This document shows positions 58,345-64,000 of a DNA stretch of 64,000 nucleotides, in pieces. The translations under genes and the position numbers were made by a program. Source of the DNA: Akkermansia muciniphila (GTDB taxonomy: Bacteria > Verrucomicrobiota > Verrucomicrobiia > Verrucomicrobiales > Akkermansiaceae). The stretch spans positions 62,001 through 126,000 of the forward strand of contig CAMCIC010000007.1 of the NCBI GenBank assembly GCA_945874895.1, given 5' to 3'. The first letter of the stretch is position 1, and the number at the start of each line of letters is the position of its first letter. The notes under the pieces are model-generated. The model saw only the letters and a program-made list of their open reading frames with translations, made no database searches and was not told where the DNA came from.

Positions 58345-58824
58345 TTAATCTTCGGGGTTGAATTTTTTCTTGATCACGCGCGCGATGCGTGCGCCGGGCT
58401 CGTTGATCGTGCCAAGGAGTTGCGACAGCACGGATTCGCGGGAAATGATACTGGAGATCGCTTTCAGCTTGTCTTGGTCGAGGACCTGTCCACCGAGCAC
58501 GCCGACTTTCATCGCGGGCTTCTTGAACTCTTTCTCGAAGTTGCTGATGGCTTTGGCCGCAGCAAAAATTTCGTTCTGTCCGCTAATGAAAGCGGTTTGA
58601 CCCACGAGGCTGTCGCTCACGTCAGGCAAACCAGCGTCCGCCATGGCCTTGCGCAAGTAGGTGTTCTTAGCGACATGGCACTCGGCGCCAGCTGCGCTGA
58701 GGCGGTTGCGCAATTCGGAGAACTGCGGCACGGTCATGCCGGTGTAATCGATCACGATCACGTAAGGTGAGTTGTTCACCTGCTCCTGCAATGCGTCGAT
58801 GATGATTTTCTTATCGGGATTCAT
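58345..58824 (-). CDS. rplJ: 50S ribosomal protein L10
   Basis: A 159-residue protein with the L10 pattern (IVIDYTGMTVPQFSELRNRL, then KNTYLRKAMADAG) and a C-terminal helix binding L7/L12 dimers. It usually regulates its own operon by binding the mRNA leader, but the upstream spacer here is only 21 bases and no leader fold could be judged. A 148-bp spacer with small hairpins separates it from rplL. Confidence 0.97.
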   Translation of the reverse strand: MNPDKKIIIDALQEQVNNSPYVIVIDYTGMTVPQFSELRNRLSAAGAECHVAKNTYLRKAMADAGLPDVSDSLVGQTAFISGQNEIFAAAKAISNFEKEFKKPAMKVGVLGGQVLDQDKLKAISSIISRESVLSQLLGTINEPGARIARVIKKKFNPED

Positions 58825-58845
58825 AATGATATTGCTGGGCTGGGA

Positions 58846-59553
58846 TTAGGCGAGAGCTTTGGTGTAAACGGAGGATTCCAATTCGAGACCTGGCAACATG
58901 GTCGCGGCGATTGTAACGCTGCGCATGTAGTTGCCTTTTGCCGTGGCGGGCTTAGCGCGGACCACGCTGTCGATGAAGGCGCTGGCATTTTCTGCGATCG
59001 CTTCGTTCGAGAAGGAAAGTTTGCCAATCGAAGCAGCGATGTTGCCGTTTTTGTCGAGTTTGTAGTCGATACGACCTGCTTTGACTTCCTTGATGGCCTT
59101 CGCCGTATCATCCGTCACCGTGCCAGTTTTTGGATTGGGCATCAAACCGCGGGGACCCAGAACACGAGCGATTTTACGCACTTCGGTCATGGCATCAGGA
59201 GTGGCGATGGCAACGTCGAAGTCGGTAAATCCACCTTGCACTTTGGCAATCAGATCTTCGTATCCGACGTGGTCGGCACCGGCTTCAAGTGCCGCTTTGG
59301 CGGCATCACCTTGGGCGAAAACGGCAACGCGAACGTTGCGACCTGTCCCGTGCGGCAATGCGACGGAACCGCGGACCATCTGATCGCTTTTACGAGGATC
59401 AACCCCCAAATGAATGGAGATGGTCACTGCAGGGTCAAATTTGGGAGCGGGAAAACCTTTGATGGTTTCCACGGCGGCACTGAGGCCATACGGCTTTGAT
59501 TTATCGATCAAAGCCACAGCTTTTTTGTATCGTTTGCTACGTTGTTTGGACAT
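58846..59553 (-). CDS. rplA: 50S ribosomal protein L1
   Basis: A 235-residue protein of full length, with KRYKKAVALIDKSKPY, RVLGPRGLMPNPKTGTVT (the L1 signature) and ATMLPGLELES. It binds 23S rRNA at the stalk and often its own mRNA. It is followed by rplJ after 21 bases. Confidence 0.98.
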   Translation of the reverse strand: MSKQRSKRYKKAVALIDKSKPYGLSAAVETIKGFPAPKFDPAVTISIHLGVDPRKSDQMVRGSVALPHGTGRNVRVAVFAQGDAAKAALEAGADHVGYEDLIAKVQGGFTDFDVAIATPDAMTEVRKIARVLGPRGLMPNPKTGTVTDDTAKAIKEVKAGRIDYKLDKNGNIAASIGKLSFSNEAIAENASAFIDSVVRAKPATAKGNYMRSVTIAATMLPGLELESSVYTKALA

Positions 59554-59639
59554 GTTGTCTGTTGGTTGGCAGTGATGGCGGATTTTGAATGAACAAAACC
59601 CTCCTGCGTGCCGGTGTCGCGAAACCCCGGCGAGAGTGA

Positions 59640-60068
59640 TTACATTCCTTCGACTTCGATGCCCATTTGACGGGCGGTGCCGGCGAGGATGCGAGCGGCA
59701 GCTTCAGGATTCTTGGTGTTCAGGTCAGGCATCTTGCGATTGACCACTTCCATGAGTTTCTCCTTCGTGAGCTTGGCCACTTTGATTTTGTGTGGTTCTT
59801 TCGAGCCTGAGGCAATACCGGCTGCTTTTTTCAGCAGGTTGCCGGCGGGAGGTTGTTTGGTGACAAAGCTGAATGATTTGTCTTTGTAGACCGTGATCAC
59901 CACGGGCAACACGTCCCCTGCTTGCGACTGGGTAGCTGCGTTGAATTCTTTGCAGAATGCCATGATGTTCACACCACGCTGACCGAGGGCTGGTCCGACG
60001 GGTGGTGATGGGTTGGCGGAGCCTGCGGGAATTTGCAACTTGATGAATCCGGTAATTTCTTTAGCCAT
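59640..60068 (-). CDS. rplK: 50S ribosomal protein L11
   Basis: A 142-residue protein with [20 protein letters not shown] at the N-terminal domain and the RNA-binding C-terminal domain ending [15 protein letters not shown]. It binds the GTPase-associated centre of 23S rRNA. It is located between nusG and rplA in standard order. Confidence 0.98.
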   Translation of the reverse strand: MAKEITGFIKLQIPAGSANPSPPVGPALGQRGVNIMAFCKEFNAATQSQAGDVLPVVITVYKDKSFSFVTKQPPAGNLLKKAAGIASGSKEPHKIKVAKLTKEKLMEVVNRKMPDLNTKNPEAAARILAGTARQMGIEVEGM

Positions 60069-60146
60069 GACTAGGAGTGGTTGTGATTGTGAGTGATTGG
60101 GGCCGTTGATTTGCCGAAGCGCCGGAACGGAACCGGTGGCGTTTCA

Positions 60147-60716
60147 TTAGGCACGCTCGACCTGCCAGAATTCCAAATCCACCGGAGTGGAGCGACCGAA
60201 GATCGAGACCGCCACACGAAGTTTACCGCGCTCTGGATCGATTTCTTCGACTATGCCGTTTTGGCTTTCAAAGGGACCATCGGCAACACGCACGGTGTCA
60301 CCAACTTCAAAAACAATAGAAGGGCGGACGCTGTCTTGGCGTTCACGCATTTGCGAGAGAAGAGCCTCCACCTCGCGTTCACGCATCGGAACGGGGCGAT
60401 CTTTGGTGCCAGCAAAGCCGATCACTCCGTCCATTTCCTTGAGGAAATACCAGGTCTTTTCAATCAACTGGTTGGCTTCATCAAACAAATTCATGTTGAC
60501 GATGATGTAACCCGGAAAAAACTTGCGTCGTGATTCGGTTTTTTTGCCTTTTCTCACTTCCGAGACCGTTTCCATCGGGACTAGGGCGTCAAAAACGTAG
60601 TCGCCGAGTTCCTGCTCCTTAGAATCGCGCAAAATCCGTTCACGCACTTTCGACTCCTGACCGGAGAGGACGTGGACGACATACCATTGGTTTTTGTTTT
60701 GGGCGGTAGCGGACAT
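60147..60716 (-). CDS. nusG: Transcription termination/antitermination protein NusG
   Basis: A 189-residue protein with an N-terminal NGN domain (WYVVHVLSGQESKVRERIL and FFPGYIIVNMNL) and the C-terminal KOW domain (GDTVRVADGPFESQNGIVEE). It binds RNA polymerase and couples it to Rho or the ribosome. It is preceded by secE as usual. Confidence 0.98.
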   Translation of the reverse strand: MSATAQNKNQWYVVHVLSGQESKVRERILRDSKEQELGDYVFDALVPMETVSEVRKGKKTESRRKFFPGYIIVNMNLFDEANQLIEKTWYFLKEMDGVIGFAGTKDRPVPMREREVEALLSQMRERQDSVRPSIVFEVGDTVRVADGPFESQNGIVEEIDPERGKLRVAVSIFGRSTPVDLEFWQVERA

Positions 60717-60777
60717 GGGCTTGGGAAAAATCGAGCAGAGAGGGAAAGAGATCGAGCAATTCGCGGGGCGAAAATTG

Positions 60778-61002
60778 TTATGACGCGAGCAGATTTGTCA
60801 AGAAAGAAACGGCTTTGGTCAAAAATAAATCCCAAAAGTTGACAAAACCTGCCAAAAGGACCATCGCGATCAAAACTACGACGGTGGAATCCACCAGCTC
60901 TTTGTATTTTTTCAAGCCTTTGACTTTAGGATCTGACTCCCAAGGCCAAGTAGCTTTCTTAAGCTCGCCGGCGACTTCGCTGATGAATTTGGAGATGTTC
61001 AC
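60778..61002 (-). CDS. secE: Preprotein translocase subunit SecE
   Basis: A 74-residue protein starting at GTG 61002: VNISKFISEVAGELKKATWP then a single C-terminal membrane helix (VVVLIAMVLLAGFVNFWDLF). KKATWP is the conserved SecE amphipathic segment. It stabilises SecY. A longer in-frame ATG at 61071 lies inside the tRNA-Trp gene and is not used. It precedes nusG by 61 bases. Confidence 0.93.
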   Translation of the reverse strand: MNISKFISEVAGELKKATWPWESDPKVKGLKKYKELVDSTVVVLIAMVLLAGFVNFWDLFLTKAVSFLTNLLAS

Positions 61003-61038
61003 GATTGCTGTAAAAACGTAGAAAGGAAAAAAACGCAG

Positions 61039-61114
61039 TGGCACGGCGGGAGGGACTCGAACCCCCAACACTCGGTTTTGGAGACCGATGCTCTACCAAT
61101 TGAACTACCGCCGT
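61039..61114 (-). tRNA. tRNA-Trp (CCA)
   Basis: A 76-base cloverleaf on the minus strand. Acceptor ACGGCGG (61108-61114) pairs with CCGCCGT, the discriminator is G and CCA is encoded (61039-61041). The anticodon loop CTCCAAA gives CCA, tryptophan. It sits between tuf and secE, its classic place. Confidence 0.97.
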
Positions 61115-61144
61115 AAAAATGACTGCACTATGTTGAGCTGAATC

Positions 61145-61178
61145 GGAGGCACCCGGGAAAATCCGCCCGAGTGCCTCC
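61145..61178 (-). promoter_or_regulatory. Long GC-rich hairpin between tuf and tRNA-Trp
   Basis: On the minus strand GGAGGCAC (61171-61178) pairs with GTGCCTCC (61145-61152), extended by a CGGG/CCCG inner helix. There is no T-run after it, so it is not a standard terminator. It may protect the tuf mRNA end or mark the processing site for the tRNA. Confidence 0.5.
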
Positions 61179-61231
61179 TGACAAGCTGAACTTGATCGAT
61201 CTGATCGACCAAGTAAAGCGAAACTTTCAGA

Positions 61232-62416
61232 TCAATCCAAGATGTCGGCCACACGACCAGCACCCACGGTACGACCACCTTCGCGGATCGCGAAACGCAT
61301 GGTCTTCTCAAGGGCGATCGGCATGATCAGCTCGATGGTCAACTCGACGTTGTCGCCAGGCATCACCATTTCCACACCGTCGGGGAGCTTGATGCTGCCG
61401 GTAACGTCGGTGGTACGGAAGTAGAATTGTGGACGATAGTTCGAGAAGAACGGGGTGTGACGGCCGCCTTCTTCTTTGGAGAGAACGTAGATCTCACCTT
61501 TGAAGTTTTTGTGACCTTTGACGGTGCCTGGCTTGGCGATCACCTGACCGCGCTCCACGTCGTTTTTCTTCAGACCGCGAACCAGCAGACCAACGTTGTC
61601 ACCGGCACGACCTTCGTCGAGGAGTTTGCGGAACATTTCGATGTCGGTAACGGTGGTTTTCTGCGTGTCGCGGATACCAACGATTTCGACTTCCTCCATC
61701 TTCTTGATGATGCCACGCTCCACACGACCGGTGCAAACGGTTCCACGACCTTCGATCGAGAACACGTCTTCCACGGGCATGAGGAAGGTTTTGTCGATGG
61801 GGCGCTCTGGCAGTGGGATGTAGCTATCCACAGCGGCCATCAGCTTGTTGATCGCCTCTTTGTAGGTAGCGTCGCCTTCAAGGGCGCGCAGAGCAGATCC
61901 GCGAACGACAGGAATGTCGTCACCGGGGAATTCGTAAGTGGAGAGCAGGTCGCGCACTTCCATTTCCACGAGGTCGAGAAGTTCTTCGTCGTCCACCATG
62001 TCGCACTTGTTCATGAAAACAACCAGTGCGGGAACGCCCACCTGACGAGCGAGCAGGATGTGCTCACGAGTTTGTGGCATTGGACCGTCTGCAGCGGAAA
62101 CCACGAGAATCGCGCCGTCCATCTGAGCAGCACCGGTGATCATGTTCTTCACGTAGTCAGCGTGACCTGGGCAGTCCACGTGAGCGTAGTGACGGTTTTC
62201 AGTTTCATATTCCACGTGAGCGGTGTTGATGGTGATACCGCGCTCGCGCTCCTCGGGAGCGGCGTCGATGTCAGCGTATCCTTTTGCCTGAGCGAAACCT
62301 TTCTCTGCGAGAGTGTTGGTGATCGCGGCGGTAAGGGTGGTTTTGCCGTGGTCGACGTGCCCGATGGTACCGATGTTTACGTGGGGCTTATTGCGTTGGA
62401 ATGCTTCTTTTGCCAT
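61232..62416 (-). CDS. tuf: Elongation factor Tu
   Basis: A 394-residue protein from ATG 62416 ([20 protein letters not shown]). G-domain motifs are [21 protein letters not shown] and NKCD. Domains 2 and 3 are complete, ending [10 protein letters not shown]. It delivers aminoacyl-tRNA to the ribosome. The frame is open 21 codons upstream but the family start is here. It is flanked by tRNA-Thr and tRNA-Trp genes. A long opposite-strand frame is a codon-bias shadow. Confidence 0.99.
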   Translation of the reverse strand: MAKEAFQRNKPHVNIGTIGHVDHGKTTLTAAITNTLAEKGFAQAKGYADIDAAPEERERGITINTAHVEYETENRHYAHVDCPGHADYVKNMITGAAQMDGAILVVSAADGPMPQTREHILLARQVGVPALVVFMNKCDMVDDEELLDLVEMEVRDLLSTYEFPGDDIPVVRGSALRALEGDATYKEAINKLMAAVDSYIPLPERPIDKTFLMPVEDVFSIEGRGTVCTGRVERGIIKKMEEVEIVGIRDTQKTTVTDIEMFRKLLDEGRAGDNVGLLVRGLKKNDVERGQVIAKPGTVKGHKNFKGEIYVLSKEEGGRHTPFFSNYRPQFYFRTTDVTGSIKLPDGVEMVMPGDNVELTIELIMPIALEKTMRFAIREGGRTVGAGRVADILD

Positions 62417-62487
62417 AATAGTTGTTAGTTTCGCTTGAGGCTTTTGTTGATTAGTTTGTTGTGGGCTGCTGAACGGCAAAACAGCGA

Positions 62488-62562
<75 letters not shown>

Positions 62563-62608
62563 AACTTTCGTTGCCTGCTGTTCCCCAGAGGTGCCAGAAA
62601 ACTGTCAG

Positions 62609-62629
62609 CCGCCCGGGAAAAGCGGGCGG
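62609..62629 (-). promoter_or_regulatory. GC-rich hairpin at the 5' end of the tRNA-Thr/tuf transcript
   Basis: On the minus strand CCGCCCG (62623-62629) pairs with CGGGCGG (62609-62615) around a 7-base loop. With the promoter at 62631-62658 this would be at the very start of the RNA, possibly protecting it from 5' decay. Confidence 0.45.
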
Positions 62630-62630
62630 G

Positions 62631-62658
62631 AAATTAACAGTTTAGCCGGATCTGTCAA
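62631..62658 (-). promoter_or_regulatory. Predicted promoter of the tRNA-Thr/tuf/secE/rpl/rpo cluster
   Basis: On the minus strand a perfect -35 TTGACA (62653-62658), preceded by a run of T, and a -10-like TAATTT (62631-62636) with a 16-base spacer. It is 69 bases upstream of the tRNA. The A/T-rich upstream tract (62659-62690) could act as an UP element. Confidence 0.65.
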
Positions 62659-62961
62659 AAAAAATATCACGAAAGATCGTTTTTTTTGCGACTCCTCGGA
62701 AACATTAGCTCATCTACCCATCAAGTTGCGGCAATCAAGCCCGCAGTCCCTATGACCGTTGGGCACTTGGAAAGATGGCTGTCATTCCTCTGGCACGCAA
62801 CTCACAGCCTGCCATGGCAAACCATGTATCCGATTCACAACAATGAAAATCGCAGCAAAATGGGGCTTTCGACCGCAAAGAAATTCTACGAAAAAGACTT
62901 TGCTGACAAATCATGCGAAAAATTGGCGTGCGTTTCTGCTCATTTTTTCCACAATCGGTTT
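62659..62961. other. Intergenic region between the tuf-cluster promoter and the plus-strand isomerase
   Basis: About 300 bp. The plus-strand frame of the isomerase remains open up to 62686 but the added 92 residues look unlike a protein domain and are not used. The A/T-rich part next to the tuf promoter may act as an upstream element; nothing else is recognised. Confidence 0.4.
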
Positions 62962-63777
62962 ATGAAATTTGCCATTTGCAACGAAACATTCGGCTCCATC
63001 CCCTTGGCAGAAGCGGCAAAACTCGCCCGCTCCTGTGGCTACACAGGTCTCGAAATCGCGCCCTTCACACTAGCGCCGGACCCTCGATCCGTAACCATCC
63101 AAGACGCCCGCCAGTGGGGTCATGAAGTGCGCAGTGAAGGAATCGAGGTCGTAGGCCTCCACTGGTTGCTACTTCAACCGCCAGGAATGCATGTTACCAC
63201 ACCTGACGCTGGAATCCGACAAAAAACCTTAGACTTCAGTCGTCACTTGGTCGATCTCTGCCATGCACTTGGCGGTAGCATCATGGTCTGGGGCTCACCG
63301 AAACAACGGTTCATCGAAGCGGAGTGGGTTCGGTCCGATGCTGTAAAGCGCGCCGCGGAATTATTCCACAAGGTGGCGGAACACGGTGAGACGATGGGAG
63401 TGACCTTGGCGCTGGAGCCCCTCGGAACCGTAGAAACCAATTTTCTCACAAGCGCCTCTGAAACCATCGAGCTCATCGAGGAGATCGGACATCCCCACTG
63501 TCGTCTGCACCTCGACGTCAAGGCCATGAGCTATGAAACCATAGCCATTGCGGATGTCATTCGCTCGTCCAAAGATCACACGGTTCATTTCCATGCCAAC
63601 GACCCGAATCTTCGAGGTCCTGGTATGGGAAGCGTGGAATACGGTCCAATCGTGGATGCCTTGCGTGAAACGGCCTATTCGGGATGGATCAGTGTGGAGG
63701 TTTTTGACTACAGCCCCTCGCCTCTTGTGATTGCGCAAGAATCCAGAGACAACCTGCGCCGCTTCTTTGGTTGTTGA
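62962..63777 (+). CDS. Sugar phosphate isomerase/epimerase-like TIM-barrel protein
   Basis: A 271-residue AP-endonuclease-2-type barrel beginning [20 protein letters not shown]. Metal-ligand candidates are ALEPLG (Glu), LHLDVKAM (Asp), HFHANDPN (His) and SVEVFDYSP (Glu). It resembles ketose epimerases and IolE/Hyi relatives, but the substrate is unknown. It is the second such barrel here (the other is at 13116-13946) and stands alone, followed by a hairpin shared with the convergent HU gene. Confidence 0.83.
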   Translation: MKFAICNETFGSIPLAEAAKLARSCGYTGLEIAPFTLAPDPRSVTIQDARQWGHEVRSEGIEVVGLHWLLLQPPGMHVTTPDAGIRQKTLDFSRHLVDLCHALGGSIMVWGSPKQRFIEAEWVRSDAVKRAAELFHKVAEHGETMGVTLALEPLGTVETNFLTSASETIELIEEIGHPHCRLHLDVKAMSYETIAIADVIRSSKDHTVHFHANDPNLRGPGMGSVEYGPIVDALRETAYSGWISVEVFDYSPSPLVIAQESRDNLRRFFGC

Positions 63778-63812
63778 ATCGAGCCATGCGACATAGCTCG
63801 CGGTCGCTTTCA

Positions 63813-63842
63813 AAATAAAACAGCCCTGGCGAACCAGGGCTG
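63813..63842 (-). terminator. Intrinsic terminator of the HU gene, possibly bidirectional
   Basis: CAGCCCTGG (63821-63829) and CCAGGGCTG (63834-63842) form a 9-bp stem with a 4-base loop. Going leftwards it is followed by TTTTATTTT, so it ends the minus-strand HU transcript, and it can slow the plus-strand transcript too. Confidence 0.85.
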
Positions 63843-63878
63843 AAAAGGTTGGGTTTTGTTAGGATTGCGATCAAACAA

Positions 63879-64000
63879 TTACAGACCTGTTTTCAGGCTG
63901 CTGGAAGCTTTGAAGCCCACCGACTTGGAAGCGGCGATTTTCATCGACTCACCAGTTTTCGGGTTGCGACCCATGCGAGCGGCACGCTTCTTCACAGAGA
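63879..64000 (-). CDS. HU/IHF-family DNA-binding protein, C-terminal part
   Basis: The last 40 codons of an HU-type protein: VKKRAARMGRNPKTGESMKI then ASKSVGFKASSSLKTGL. The R-x-G-R-N-P-x-T-G-E arm binds the minor groove and is the family signature. The start lies beyond the window. HU bends and compacts DNA. Confidence 0.92.
   Translation of the reverse strand, partial: SVKKRAARMGRNPKTGESMKIAASKSVGFKASSSLKTGL

Overview
The window is a stretch of bacterial chromosome. It most likely comes from the phylum Verrucomicrobiota: it carries a paired DUF1549/DUF1553 (PSD1) cytochrome-type protein and DUF1501 protein, a double AP2-domain protein, a DUF6600 lipoprotein, a Tat-exported GH109-type enzyme and many small secreted proteins of unknown function, and all of these are typical of that phylum. 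The organism is Gram-negative by gene content: lipoproteins, a TonB-dependent receptor and an outer-membrane barrel. The phylum call is an inference from family content; no rRNA gene is present to settle it. No phage, transposase, integrase or CRISPR array was seen.

Left part (1-15.8 kb): the end of a hipBA-like toxin-antitoxin pair, then secreted glycan- and wall-active enzymes (GH3 glucosidase/xylosidase, GH20 hexosaminidase, M23 peptidase, NlpC/P60 lipoprotein, GH109-like enzyme). A tightly coupled trio (tyrosine phosphatase, NlpC/P60 lipoprotein, anchored protein, joined by ATGA overlaps) runs divergently from an exported helical-repeat protein. A four-gene minus-strand operon (RDD membrane protein, DHDPS-like aldolase, TIM-barrel isomerase, Gfo/Idh/MocA dehydrogenase) looks like sugar or sugar-acid catabolism.

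Middle (15.8-49.3 kb): housekeeping genes mixed with envelope genes. These include mfd, bioA, a CDF metal exporter, dGTPase, a large DUF6600 lipoprotein ending in eight 57-bp repeats, a DEAD-box helicase with a DbpA-type RNA-binding tail, DUF6941, an SDR, tRNA-Val(CAC), an outer-membrane barrel, DUF1287, PSD1 + DUF1501, a DevBCA/MacB-like export system, a lipoprotein with a catalytically dead trypsin fold, an EcsC-like protein, ribF, an EboD-like sugar-phosphate cyclase, an ECF sigma factor, mutL, a LysM lipoprotein, and a TonB-dependent receptor behind a Fur-box-like palindrome.

Right part (49.3-64 kb): the classic transcription/translation cluster on the minus strand, in the order tRNA-Thr, tuf, tRNA-Trp, secE, nusG, rplK, rplA, rplJ, rplL, rpoB, rpoC. 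A strong promoter is visible upstream and an intrinsic terminator downstream. Beyond it lie a plus-strand sugar isomerase and the 3' end of an HU gene.

The points most worth a second look are the double AP2 gene that starts directly in the T-tract of its neighbour's terminator, the phosphatase/NlpC-P60 trio, the pseudo-trypsin lipoprotein, the RDD-aldolase-isomerase-dehydrogenase operon, and the repeat array in the DUF6600 protein. I saw no convincing complete new defence or mobile system.
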